Source: Piscirickettsiaceae bacterium
GTDB lineage: Bacteria; Pseudomonadota; Gammaproteobacteria; Thiomicrospirales; Thiomicrospiraceae
DNA: 6,156 nt
Direction: 5' to 3'
Assembly (NCBI GenBank): GCA_021767305.1
Contig: JAASTL010000069.1
Span: forward strand, 1-6,156
Positions 1-6,156 of the stretch are shown one piece after another (position 1 is the first letter of the stretch; each line of letters begins with the position of its first letter). The notes beneath the pieces are model-generated. The model was not told the DNA's origin. It made no database searches and was given only the letters and a program-made list of their open reading frames with translations. The position numbers were made by a program, and so were the translations under genes.

Positions 1-236
1 CTTTACAATGTCAACTACTCCCTGAGCAGATAAAGCGCTTGTTTCCAAGCCTGACTAATAAGGAAAAGCCTGATATAAAAATTGGTTCGGGACTGTCAGA
101 TAAGTTGCGCCAAGAGCCACCAAAAATCGGTAGCGTTATTACTTTTCAGTATTTTGGTTTAACTAAAAATGGCTGGCCTCGATTTGTTAGTTTTTTAAGA
201 ACTAGAAACCCGGCAACCTTTAATGAAGGCAAATAA
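1..236 (+). CDS. ATP-dependent DNA ligase, C-terminal part (LigE-like), 5' truncated by window edge
   Basis: The reading frame is open from the window edge (first full codon at 3) to the TAA at 234-236, giving the last 77 residues. The fragment resembles the C-terminal OB-fold domain of the minimal ATP-dependent DNA ligases of Gammaproteobacteria (LigE/LigB-like group). Visible hallmarks are IGSGLSDKLRQEPPKIGS followed by GLTKNGWPRFVSFLRTR. The PRFxSFLRxR stretch corresponds to nucleotidyltransferase motif VI, which helps position ATP for ligase adenylation. The adenylation domain with the catalytic lysine (motif I) lies outside the window, so activity and a signal peptide cannot be judged. 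Family knowledge: LigE enzymes are often periplasmic and seal nicks in double-stranded DNA using ATP, alongside the essential NAD-dependent LigA. A TTG at 39 opens a shorter frame, but homology-like sequence around it argues for a partial gene and not a 65-residue protein. Confidence 0.85.
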   Translation, partial: LQCQLLPEQIKRLFPSLTNKEKPDIKIGSGLSDKLRQEPPKIGSVITFQYFGLTKNGWPRFVSFLRTRNPATFNEGK

Positions 237-239
237 AAA

Positions 240-257
240 ACCCCGCATTTGCGAGGT
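240..257. terminator. Hairpin terminator between convergent ligase and aminotransferase genes
   Basis: An imperfect stem ACCCCGC / GCGAGGT (one C-A mismatch) closes a 4-nt ATTT loop. The A-run just to the left (AAATAAAAAA, 231-240) reads as a U-tract for transcription coming leftward from the aminotransferase, so the site is a convincing rho-independent terminator on the minus strand, 27 bases after that gene's stop. For rightward transcription from the ligase, the following sequence is only moderately T-rich (TCTTAATTGTCTTAATTTTT), so termination in that direction is probably weaker. Confidence 0.7.
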
Positions 258-284
258 CTTAATTGTCTTAATTTTTCTGAGAAC

Positions 285-1466
285 TTAACTGTTCATAAAT
301 GCTTCAATGCGATCCAAGGCATTAATCAAATTTTCCATACTGGTCGCAAAAGAGATTCGCATGTGTTTGTCAGCACCGAATGCAGAACCTGGAACGACAG
401 CAACCAGTTGTTTTTCAAGAATCGCTTCCACAAATTCGCCATCAGTTTCAAAACCTTTCAGTTGCATTGCTTCGGCAATATCCATAAACGCATAAAAAGC
501 GCCATCCGCATGTATACACTTAAATCCTAGTAAGGAGTTGATTCGGTCTACAACATACAAGTGGCGTTTTTTGAACTCGACTAGCATGGTCTGGATGCAG
601 TCTTGTGATCCATTTAAAGCTTCTACCGCTGCGGCCTGAGAAATAGAGCACGGGTTTGAGGTGCTTTGCGATTGGACTTTACGCATCCCCGCGATTAATT
701 CTACCGGGCCGCCTGCATAACCAATACGCCAACCAGTCATTGAGTAGGCTTTGGAAACACCATTCATAACGATAGTGCGATCATATAAATCAGGGCATAC
801 TTCTAGAATATTTACGAATTTAGCATCACCCAACATAATGTGTTCGTACATGTCGTCTGAGGCAATAATGATTTGTGGGTGTTGTTTGATTACTTCGCCA
901 ATTGCTTTTAGCTCTTCCGCAGAGTAGACCGCACCAGTTGGGTTTGAAGGACTGTTTAAAACCACCATTTTGGTTTTGGCAGTAATTGTCGCGCTTAGCT
1001 GTTCAGCAGTGATTTTAAAACCTTGATCAATACCAGCGTTAATAATGACTGGCACGCCGCCAGCCAGTAATGCCATATCCGGATAAGAGACCCAGTAAGG
1101 CGCAGGAATGATGACTTCATCACCATCATTTAAAACCGCTTGGCATAGGTTGTAAAAACTTTGTTTACCACCCGAAGAGACCAAAATCTGATTCATGCCA
1201 TAATCAATGCCGTTATCACGTTTAAACTTGGCAATAATCGCTTCTTTGAGATCAGCGGTACCATCAACAGCGGTATAACGAGTTTGTCCATTTTGAATGG
1301 CAGCAATGCCTGCGGCTTTAATATGATCTGGGGTGTCAAAATCTGGTTCGCCAGCGCCCAAACTAATAATGTCTTTACCTGCGCGTTTGAGTTCTTGTGA
1401 TTTTGCAGTGATTACAAGCGTAAGTGAGGGTTTTACACGATTGACGCGATCAGATAAATTGGCCAT
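285..1466 (-). CDS. Pyridoxal-phosphate-dependent aspartate-type aminotransferase (class I, subgroup I-beta-like)
   Basis: The 393-residue product has the usual length of a fold-type I aminotransferase and transfers amino groups between an amino acid (probably aspartate) and 2-oxoglutarate in the cytoplasm. The motifs are complete: SLGAGEPDFDTP (35-46), TRYTAVDG (62-69), the cofactor-stacking aromatic W125 in PAPYW, NSPSNPTG (171-178, cofactor-contacting N175), SDDMYE with D204/Y207, the Schiff-base lysine K239 in SKAYSMTGWRIGY, and R370 in MRISFA for the substrate alpha-carboxylate. GGKQSFYN (99-106) and the general sequence resemble the I-beta aspartate aminotransferases of Thermus and Rhizobium, some of which also transaminate prephenate. 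Whether this one does cannot be decided here. The ATG is preceded on the minus strand by GGAG (1478-1481) with an 11-nt gap, somewhat long. The gene is divergent from uvrB and ends at a shared hairpin. It has sometimes been called aspC in relatives, but it is not the E. coli-type AspC subgroup, so no symbol is given. Confidence 0.93.
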   Translation of the reverse strand: MANLSDRVNRVKPSLTLVITAKSQELKRAGKDIISLGAGEPDFDTPDHIKAAGIAAIQNGQTRYTAVDGTADLKEAIIAKFKRDNGIDYGMNQILVSSGGKQSFYNLCQAVLNDGDEVIIPAPYWVSYPDMALLAGGVPVIINAGIDQGFKITAEQLSATITAKTKMVVLNSPSNPTGAVYSAEELKAIGEVIKQHPQIIIASDDMYEHIMLGDAKFVNILEVCPDLYDRTIVMNGVSKAYSMTGWRIGYAGGPVELIAGMRKVQSQSTSNPCSISQAAAVEALNGSQDCIQTMLVEFKKRHLYVVDRINSLLGFKCIHADGAFYAFMDIAEAMQLKGFETDGEFVEAILEKQLVAVVPGSAFGADKHMRISFATSMENLINALDRIEAFMNS

Positions 1467-1542
1467 TGAAAGAGTTTCTCCAAAACTAATAAAAGAAGGC
1501 TAAATAGTTGACTAAATATGTTGCTAAAACATTTATTCTGTC

Positions 1543-1586
1543 GCAGAACGGGTTAATCTTGTTTTTGTGATTATTTCCGGTTCTGC
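1543..1586. repeat. Inverted repeat GCAGAACGGG / CCGGTTCTGC in the divergent promoter region
   Basis: The arms 1543-1552 and 1577-1586 pair at nine of ten positions (one G-G mismatch) around a 24-nt AT-rich centre. The left arm also takes part in a second short palindrome, TTCTG-TCG-CAGAA (1536-1548), so the two structures are mutually exclusive. No U-tract follows either strand, so it is not a terminator. It could be a regulator site or an RNA leader structure for the aminotransferase. The function is unknown. Confidence 0.5.
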
Positions 1587-1658
1587 ATTCAGCAGTAACA
1601 AAATGTTTTTATTAATAAATTGGGTTTAACTGCATCAGATTTACAGTCGGCACTAAGG

Positions 1659-1664
1659 TATAAT
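1659..1664 (+). promoter_or_regulatory. Candidate uvrB -10 box TATAAT
   Basis: A perfect sigma-70 -10 hexamer lies about 145 bases before the uvrB start. No good -35 sits 16-18 bases upstream. TTTACA at 1640-1645 matches five of six consensus bases but leaves a spacer of only 13. If used, transcription would begin near 1671 and leave a leader of nearly 140 nt. The call rests on the hexamer alone. Confidence 0.4.
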
Positions 1665-1795
1665 ATGCAACCTAATTTTTACAGCCGGTTTGAGCTGCAC
1701 TGTTGGCCGGGAAGAAAAACTAAATCAGCAGTCCCTGAATTAATATAAATGTAATTTCATTCTACTGGATTTTAGTGGTTTTTAAAGGAAATATT

Positions 1796-1801
1796 AAAGG
1801 T
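1796..1801 (+). promoter_or_regulatory. uvrB ribosome binding site
   Basis: AAAGGT ends seven bases before the GTG at 1809, the best Shine-Dalgarno match in the vicinity. It supports the GTG start over other nearby codons, and the protein then begins with the family-typical short lead [17 protein letters not shown]. Confidence 0.6.
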
Positions 1802-1808
1802 AAATCTT

Positions 1809-3839
1809 GTGTCAAAAGCGTTTCAATTAGTTTCTCAATATGAACCTAGTGGTGACCAGCCAAATGCGATTGCCGAATTGGTTGATGGCATTGAATCTGG
1901 CGAGGCTTACCAAACGCTTTTGGGGGTAACCGGGTCGGGTAAAACTTTTACTGTTGCCAACGTCATTAAAACTGTGCAAAGACCTACCATTATTTTGGCA
2001 CACAATAAAACCTTAGCCGCCCAGCTTTATGGCGAAATGAAAGGGTTTTTTCCGAATAATGCGGTGGAATATTTTGTCTCTTATTATGACTACTATCAGC
2101 CAGAAGCTTATGTGCCAGCATCGGATACTTACATTGCCAAAGACTCTTCCGTAAACGAGCAAATTGAACAACTTAGGCTGTCAGCGACCAAAGCGTTAAT
2201 GGAGCGTGAAGATGTGATTTTGATCGCCACCGTTTCAGCTATCTACGGTTTGGGAGATCCAGAAATGTACTTGAAGATGATTCTTCAGCTACGTTTAGGT
2301 GATCAAATCAGCCAAAGAGATATTCTTACGCGTTTAACTTCTATGCAATATACCCGTAATGATATTGAGCTCTGGCGCGGTACTTTTAGGGTTCGCGGTG
2401 ATGTGATCGATATTTTTCCTGCTGAGGCAGAAGAGTATGCCGTCCGTATTGAGTTGTTTGATGATGAAGTGGAATCAATTAGTTGGTTTGATCCTTTAAC
2501 TGGTGAGGTGCTGAGTAAGCCTACTCGCGTTACCGTCTACCCTAAGTCACACTATGTTACGCCGCGCGAGCGCGTGTTGGAAATGGTGGAACAGGTTAAG
2601 GTTGAACTTAAAGCACGCTTGGAAGAGCTCCGTTCATTAAACAAGTTAGTCGAAGCTCAGCGTTTGGAGGAGCGTACTAAACTAGATATCGAAATGATGA
2701 TTGAATTGGGCTATTGCACCGGTATAGAGAACTATTCCCGTTATCTTTCTGGCAGAGAGCCGGGCATGGCTCCGCCTACCTTAATGGATTATCTACCGAA
2801 AAATGCTTTATTGGTTATTGATGAGAGTCACGTCACCATCCCACAAATTGGTGGGATGTACAAAGGTGACCGGTCGCGTAAAGAAAATTTGGTTACCTAT
2901 GGTTTCCGTTTACCTTCAGCGTTAGATAACCGACCCATGATGTTTGAAGAATTTGAACGCATTATGCCCCAAACCATTTTTGTCTCTGCCACTCCGGGTA
3001 AATATGAGGCAGAACACTGTTCAACTATTATTGAGCAGGTGGTGCGACCAACTGGGTTATTAGACCCGATTTTAGAAGTGCGTCCAGCCTCAACTCAGGT
3101 AGATGATCTGCTTGGTGAAATCAAATGGCGTGCTGAAGCGGGTCAGAGAGTTCTGGTCACCACGCTCACAAAGCGTATGGCAGAAAATCTTACCGAATAT
3201 TTAGAAGATCACCAAGTCAGAGTGCGTTACATGCACTCCGATATTGATACGGTTGAACGTATCGAAATCATCAGAGATTTACGTTTAGGTGAGTTTGATG
3301 TGTTGGTAGGGATTAACTTATTGCGAGAAGGTCTTGATATCCCTGAAGTCTCTTTGGTAGCTATTTTAGATGCCGATAAAGAAGGTTTCTTACGTTCGGA
3401 GCGCTCCTTAATCCAAACCATAGGGCGTGCCGCTCGTAACGTTGAAGGTAAAGCCATCCTTTATGCCGATAAAATCACCAAATCTATGCGTACTGCGATT
3501 GATGAAACCGAACGTCGCCGAGCCAAGCAGGAAAAACACAACCAAGAACATGGCATTACACCGAAAGGCTTAAATAAGAAAGTGAGCGATATTTTGGAGG
3601 ACTCGCCTTATGCAAGTAAATCCACAGGCAGCAAAAAAGCCGCAAAAGCTGCTGAAAAAACCGCTGAATACTCTTCTGCAAAAGGGTTAAAGCCAGCTGA
3701 ATTGGCAGCCCAAATTAAAAAGCTGGAAAAACAGATGTACAAAGCCGCTAAAGAATTGGATTTTGAAGCCGCAGCGCAACTTAGAGATGAGATAAAAACA
3801 ATGAAATCCTCTATGGTTGGTGTCGGTGATTTGGGATAG
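1809..3839 (+). CDS. uvrB: UvrABC system protein B, excision nuclease damage-verification subunit
   Basis: UvrB is the central component of bacterial nucleotide excision repair. It receives damaged DNA from UvrA, verifies the lesion with its helicase-like ATPase and beta-hairpin, then recruits UvrC for dual incision and is released by UvrD. At 676 residues it has the usual full length. In order: the [10 protein letters not shown] lead (11-20); Walker A GVTGSGKT (39-46, K45); the lesion-probing beta-hairpin with aromatic residues in [12 protein letters not shown] (92-103); Walker B region VIDESH (336-341); SATPG (393-397); [13 protein letters not shown] (501-513); arginine-finger motif QTIGRAARN (536-544); a lysine/alanine-rich linker (about 603-625); and a C-terminal UVR domain (about 628-668) that contacts UvrC. 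The start is GTG with a good ribosome binding site. It is divergent from the aminotransferase gene. No clear LexA box (CTGT-N8-ACAG) is visible upstream. All key residues are present. Confidence 0.98.
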   Translation: MSKAFQLVSQYEPSGDQPNAIAELVDGIESGEAYQTLLGVTGSGKTFTVANVIKTVQRPTIILAHNKTLAAQLYGEMKGFFPNNAVEYFVSYYDYYQPEAYVPASDTYIAKDSSVNEQIEQLRLSATKALMEREDVILIATVSAIYGLGDPEMYLKMILQLRLGDQISQRDILTRLTSMQYTRNDIELWRGTFRVRGDVIDIFPAEAEEYAVRIELFDDEVESISWFDPLTGEVLSKPTRVTVYPKSHYVTPRERVLEMVEQVKVELKARLEELRSLNKLVEAQRLEERTKLDIEMMIELGYCTGIENYSRYLSGREPGMAPPTLMDYLPKNALLVIDESHVTIPQIGGMYKGDRSRKENLVTYGFRLPSALDNRPMMFEEFERIMPQTIFVSATPGKYEAEHCSTIIEQVVRPTGLLDPILEVRPASTQVDDLLGEIKWRAEAGQRVLVTTLTKRMAENLTEYLEDHQVRVRYMHSDIDTVERIEIIRDLRLGEFDVLVGINLLREGLDIPEVSLVAILDADKEGFLRSERSLIQTIGRAARNVEGKAILYADKITKSMRTAIDETERRRAKQEKHNQEHGITPKGLNKKVSDILEDSPYASKSTGSKKAAKAAEKTAEYSSAKGLKPAELAAQIKKLEKQMYKAAKELDFEAAAQLRDEIKTMKSSMVGVGDLG

Positions 3840-3859
3840 AATAAGCGATTGTTCTTATT
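3840..3859 (+). terminator. Weak AT-rich hairpin at the uvrB stop codon
   Basis: AATAAG (3840-3845) and CTTATT (3854-3859) can form a six-pair stem with an 8-nt loop directly after the uvrB TAG. There is no following T-run, and the stem is almost all A-T, so termination here is doubtful and some readthrough into the downstream gene pair is possible. Confidence 0.2.
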
Positions 3860-3896
3860 TGGCCGACTCTAAATGAATCAAACATTCAGGTAGTTT

Positions 3897-3925
3897 TTCA
3901 GAGTTGACTACTTAAGTAATAAAAT
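3897..3925 (+). promoter_or_regulatory. Candidate promoter for the TPR protein / L,D-transpeptidase pair
   Basis: TTCAGA (3897-3902, four of six consensus bases) and TAAAAT (3920-3925, five of six) are separated by 17 bp, ending about 58 bases before the ATG at 3984. TTGACT at 3904-3909 is a better -35 sequence, but no good -10 lies at the right distance from it (TAGATA at 3925 gives a 15-bp spacer). A promoter is expected in the 144-bp gap after uvrB. The exact elements are uncertain. Confidence 0.3.
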
Positions 3926-3983
3926 AGATAGCCGCGTGAACTCGGTTTAAACACGGTAATGATGGAAATAAAACAGAATTAGA

Positions 3984-4859
3984 ATGAATCACCAGAAAAC
4001 GTATACTCAATTAATCAAAAACCCACTGATTTTTATCATTGCTTTGTTGGCATTATGGAGCGGTCAGGTAAAGGCAAATAACCCTACGCAAATTGATAAG
4101 CAGCAACTTGAAGCTCAGGCAAAAACGTTTCAATCTGCTTTTGAGCTAGCTCAACAAGGTAAGTTGCAAAAGGCACTAGAAACTTGGAAAAACTTAGCCG
4201 CTGATTCTGTCATGATCCCTGAGTTAAAACGTGCGGTTGAAAACAATATTGCGGTGATTCTGATGGACCAAGGCCGTTATGAAGAGGCTAAGCAACATTT
4301 TAATGCAGCGATTAAGGCGAATGCTCAGCTTGCAACGACCATTGATAATCTCAACAAAATCTATGCTTACGATGCTCGACAAGCCTATAGCAAGGTGTTT
4401 AAAGACACTGAAGTGACTGCACCGCGTGGAGAGATGCTATTTTTTGATGTCAAAAAAGCTGAGCTGCCGAATGATAAGGTCATCACCGATATTCGTTTTG
4501 CAGACAGTTCAACCGTTGTTTTAAAGGCGACCGAAGCTTGGCGTAATGCGTGGCAAAACCAAGATATCAAAGCCTATTTAAGCTTTTATGATGAGCAAGC
4601 GTTTATCCCCAAAGGGGGAATGAGTTATGAAACTTGGAAGTCAGGACGTTACAGAAGTGTGCAAGGTCCTGAATTTATTAAGGTTGCAACTGATAACGTG
4701 AAAGCAGCCGTTATCTCGAGTGATTTAATTCGAGTAAGTTTTTATCAAAAATATGAATCAGACCGTTTTAAAGACGACATCAATAAAGTGCTGCTCTGGC
4801 AGAAGGGCGCAAACGGCTGGAAAATTGTGCAAGAGGTTGTAATTTATACCGATGAATAA
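3984..4859 (+). CDS. Secreted TPR protein with C-terminal NTF2-like domain, partner of the downstream L,D-transpeptidase
   Basis: The 291-residue product begins with a Sec signal peptide: charged lead, hydrophobic core LIFIIALLALW (15-25), likely cleavage after V29-K30-A31. Two TPR-like helical hairpins follow, roughly 47-75 (FELAQQGKLQKALETWKNL) and 84-118 (NNIAVILMDQGRYEEAKQHF, Gly97/Tyr99/Ala102 in family-typical places). After a linker, residues about 177-288 form an NTF2-like domain: AWRNAWQNQDIKAYLSFYD, FIPKGGMSYETWKSGR, a strand ending VSFYQKYESD, and NGWKIVQE near the end. Similar domains occur as C-terminal tails on Csd6-like L,D-peptidases. No catalytic residues are evident, so a scaffold or substrate-binding role in the periplasm is inferred. 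Its stop overlaps the next start by 8 bp (ATGAATAA), implying translational coupling. The ribosome binding site is poor: only ATGGAA at 3962-3967, rather far upstream. The precise function is not known. Confidence 0.88.
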   Translation: MNHQKTYTQLIKNPLIFIIALLALWSGQVKANNPTQIDKQQLEAQAKTFQSAFELAQQGKLQKALETWKNLAADSVMIPELKRAVENNIAVILMDQGRYEEAKQHFNAAIKANAQLATTIDNLNKIYAYDARQAYSKVFKDTEVTAPRGEMLFFDVKKAELPNDKVITDIRFADSSTVVLKATEAWRNAWQNQDIKAYLSFYDEQAFIPKGGMSYETWKSGRYRSVQGPEFIKVATDNVKAAVISSDLIRVSFYQKYESDRFKDDINKVLLWQKGANGWKIVQEVVIYTDE

Positions 4860-5997
4860 ACCACTATTCAAACCGCTATTCAAATCGCTATCTAGGCCGC
4901 TACTGCTGCCAAATGCATCACTGTATACCGCAATAGGGTTACTGGGTGTTTCACTACTCAAAACGCCTCTAGCCATAGCGGATTCTGTTGTGCTGACTGA
5001 ACAGAAAATGTTGGCTGGGTTAACCGCTTTAAGTCAATTAGATATTGAACAGGCCGTCAGTTCTTTTAGTGAGATTAGCTCTGAAAATCCAAAGTATAAG
5101 CTTGCGCATCTTGTAGCGGCGGATTTGCAGGCAATTAAATCGGGCCAAAAAAGCCTGCTGAATGAAATTCATCGCAATCACTCCCGCTCGGTTGAAAAGC
5201 TGTTGGATGAAGCTGAGGTGAGATGGCAGTTTTCTAAGCGTGATTATGTCAACTCGAATGAGTTTAACCATTTAGTCCTTAAGAGCGCTCAACAAAAACA
5301 CATGATTCTAGTGAGCATAGAACAGAGCCGCCTGTTTTTATTTGAGCGAAATGCCCAAGGTAAAATGACTCAAGTTGCTGACTATTACGTGACCATTGGT
5401 CGCAAGGGGAGTGGTAAGCAAAAAGAGGGAGATTTAAGAACGCCAATAGGCGTTTATCACATGGTTGACTTACTACCAGGTGAGGAGTTACCAGACCTTT
5501 ATGGTGTGGGGGCTTTGCCAATTAATTACCCCAATGATTGGGATAAGAAAAATGGTAAAACCGGTTCAGGAATTTGGTTGCACGGTGTGCCTCAAGATAC
5601 CTACACTCGCCCACCGCGAGCCAGCCGAGGTTGTGTGGTGTTGAACAACGATGCAATGAATCGATTACTTACCAAGTACGATGTGCCTTTCTCAACGCCT
5701 GTTATTATCTCGGATAAATCCTTGCCTGAGTTGGGTATAGTACCAAGCAAAAATAGTATTCTTGCAGAAATAAAATCTTGGTTAAAAGATCACCAGCATG
5801 ATGTTTCTTGGGACAAAGTAAGTGTCTACCGTTACCCGAATGAAAAGGGACTATATTATGTGACTTTCCCGGATAAAGCGGGGCAGAATTTAGTGCATCA
5901 GTACTGGGAACTCAATGAGAGTGGAAAGTGGCAGGTGGTTTTACAGTCGCATGATCTGTTAAATATACCGAACGAGAAAGTGGAAAAGAAAGCTTAA
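4852..5997 (+). CDS. Periplasmic L,D-transpeptidase (YkuD domain) with NTF2-like C-terminal segment
   Basis: YkuD-fold enzymes use a catalytic cysteine to act on the L,D-bond of peptidoglycan stem tetrapeptides, making 3-3 cross-links, attaching proteins, or trimming peptides. The 381-residue product has a long signal peptide (about 1-43; hydrophobic stretch 24-36, likely cleavage after A41-I42-A43) and a helical TPR-like segment (about 52-97). The YkuD domain spans about 149-287: ILVSIEQSRLFLFE, TIGRKGSGKQKEGDLRTPIG (181-200), WLHG with H244, and SRGCVVLNN with nucleophile C261. The SxGC motif has Arg259 where many relatives have His. A shortened NTF2-like tail (about 305-365) contains VSVYRYPNEKGLYYVTF and QYWELNESGKWQVV. 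The ATG overlaps the upstream gene, and no other ATG precedes the signal core; AAGAGGT at 4831-4837 is a distant ribosome binding site. Whether it is a transpeptidase, carboxypeptidase or endopeptidase cannot be told from sequence. Confidence 0.93.
   Translation: MNKPLFKPLFKSLSRPLLLPNASLYTAIGLLGVSLLKTPLAIADSVVLTEQKMLAGLTALSQLDIEQAVSSFSEISSENPKYKLAHLVAADLQAIKSGQKSLLNEIHRNHSRSVEKLLDEAEVRWQFSKRDYVNSNEFNHLVLKSAQQKHMILVSIEQSRLFLFERNAQGKMTQVADYYVTIGRKGSGKQKEGDLRTPIGVYHMVDLLPGEELPDLYGVGALPINYPNDWDKKNGKTGSGIWLHGVPQDTYTRPPRASRGCVVLNNDAMNRLLTKYDVPFSTPVIISDKSLPELGIVPSKNSILAEIKSWLKDHQHDVSWDKVSVYRYPNEKGLYYVTFPDKAGQNLVHQYWELNESGKWQVVLQSHDLLNIPNEKVEKKA
4858..4905 (+). repeat. Four imperfect 12-bp tandem repeats inside the transpeptidase signal-peptide coding sequence
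   Basis: Units start at 4858, 4870, 4882 and 4894: AAACCACTATTC, AAACCGCTATTC, AAATCGCTATCT and AGGCCGCTACTG. They encode KPLF, KPLF, KSLS and RPLL. The first two differ at one base, and later copies diverge progressively. The in-frame 12-bp unit adds one positive charge per copy to the signal-peptide n-region and leaves the frame intact if copy number changes. Confidence 0.85.
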
Positions 5998-6035
5998 GCT
6001 CATTCTTAGCTGACTGGTTATTTCACCTAACAAAT

Positions 6036-6075
6036 AAAAACCTTTCATAGTCTAATTGCTATGAAAGGTTTTTTT
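6036..6075 (+). terminator. Strong rho-independent terminator after the L,D-transpeptidase gene
   Basis: AAAAACCTTTCATAG (6036-6050) pairs perfectly with CTATGAAAGGTTTTT (6059-6073) around an 8-nt loop, and the T-run extends to 6075 (seven Ts). It begins 39 bases after the stop codon. The A-run on the left would serve as a U-tract for leftward transcription, so it may work in both directions. Confidence 0.93.
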
Positions 6076-6156
6076 CATTTTGATACTTAAAAACGGGCAC
6101 CGACAAAAAGCATTGTTATTATGCATTGGGTTAATTTGCTGTTAACTTCTTACCCA

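Larger units (their letters stand above)
1467..1808. other. Divergent intergenic region between aminotransferase and uvrB
   Basis: This 342-bp stretch contains no credible coding frame. It is AT-rich and should hold the promoters of both flanking genes. Visible elements are the inverted repeat at 1543-1586, a consensus -10 at 1659-1664, a weak hairpin at 1685-1710 (CCGGTT / GGCCGG with two G-U pairs), and the uvrB ribosome binding site at 1796-1801. For the aminotransferase, a weak minus-strand promoter is possible: GCGACA (complement of 1539-1544) and CATATT (complement of 1515-1520) with an 18-bp spacer, each matching the consensus at four of six positions. Confidence 0.7.

Noticed and set aside
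249..530. Plus-strand open frame opposite the 3' end of the aminotransferase gene
   Set aside because: It lies antisense to a well-supported enzyme gene, lacks any recognisable domain or good ribosome binding site, and its composition is that of a complementary-strand shadow.
1630..1646. CTGCATCAGATTTACAG as a LexA/SOS box for uvrB
   Set aside because: The half-sites are spaced one base too far apart and the left one is CTGC and not CTGT, so it does not fit the gammaproteobacterial consensus.
3934..3955. CGTG / CACG hairpin upstream of the TPR protein gene as a riboswitch or terminator
   Set aside because: Only four base pairs around a 14-nt loop, with no U-tract and no known leader motif.
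4758..4976. Minus-strand open frame across the junction of the TPR and transpeptidase genes, with a repetitive Ser/Gly/Leu segment
   Set aside because: Its repetitive stretch is simply the complement of the 12-bp tandem repeat in the transpeptidase signal-peptide sequence, and the plus-strand genes are well supported.
6076..6156. A gene or promoter at the right edge of the window
   Set aside because: Both strands contain early stops in nearly all frames, and the short minus-strand frame open to the edge (ending at 6131) is too short to support. TATTAT at 6117-6122 has no matching -35.

Overview
The window looks like chromosomal DNA of a gammaproteobacterium with moderate-to-low GC. The pointers are a LigE-type ATP-dependent DNA ligase tail, a class I aminotransferase divergent from uvrB (an arrangement also known from Pseudomonas), and gammaproteobacterial-style L,D-transpeptidase sequence. 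A Thiomicrospira/Hydrogenovibrio-like sulfur oxidiser would fit, but that is a guess from general resemblance and not demonstrated by the sequence. There is no sign of phage, insertion sequence, CRISPR array, tRNA or rRNA.

Layout from left to right. Positions 1-236 (+) hold the last 77 codons of a small ATP-dependent DNA ligase. It converges on a pyridoxal-phosphate aspartate-type aminotransferase (285-1466, -), and a hairpin at 240-257 lies between the two stop codons. A 342-bp divergent intergenic region (1467-1808) carries an inverted repeat and a consensus -10 box. It separates the aminotransferase from uvrB (1809-3839, +), the damage-recognition helicase subunit of nucleotide excision repair, which is full length with all key motifs. 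After a 144-bp gap come two genes overlapping by 8 bp (3984-4859 and 4852-5997, +). The first encodes a secreted TPR protein ending in an NTF2-like domain. The second encodes a secreted L,D-transpeptidase (YkuD fold) with an N-terminal helical segment and an NTF2-like tail. A strong bidirectional-type terminator (6036-6075) closes this unit. The last 81 bases hold no supportable gene.

How the genes relate. The aminotransferase (amino-acid metabolism) and UvrB (DNA repair) are housekeeping genes without an evident shared pathway. The two overlapping genes are the functionally linked pair: both products should be exported and both carry TPR-like and NTF2-like parts. They are best read as a peptidoglycan-remodelling enzyme with a dedicated periplasmic partner. 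This pair is the most interesting part of the window, together with a 12-bp tandem repeat encoding KPLF-like tetrapeptides at the start of the transpeptidase signal peptide.
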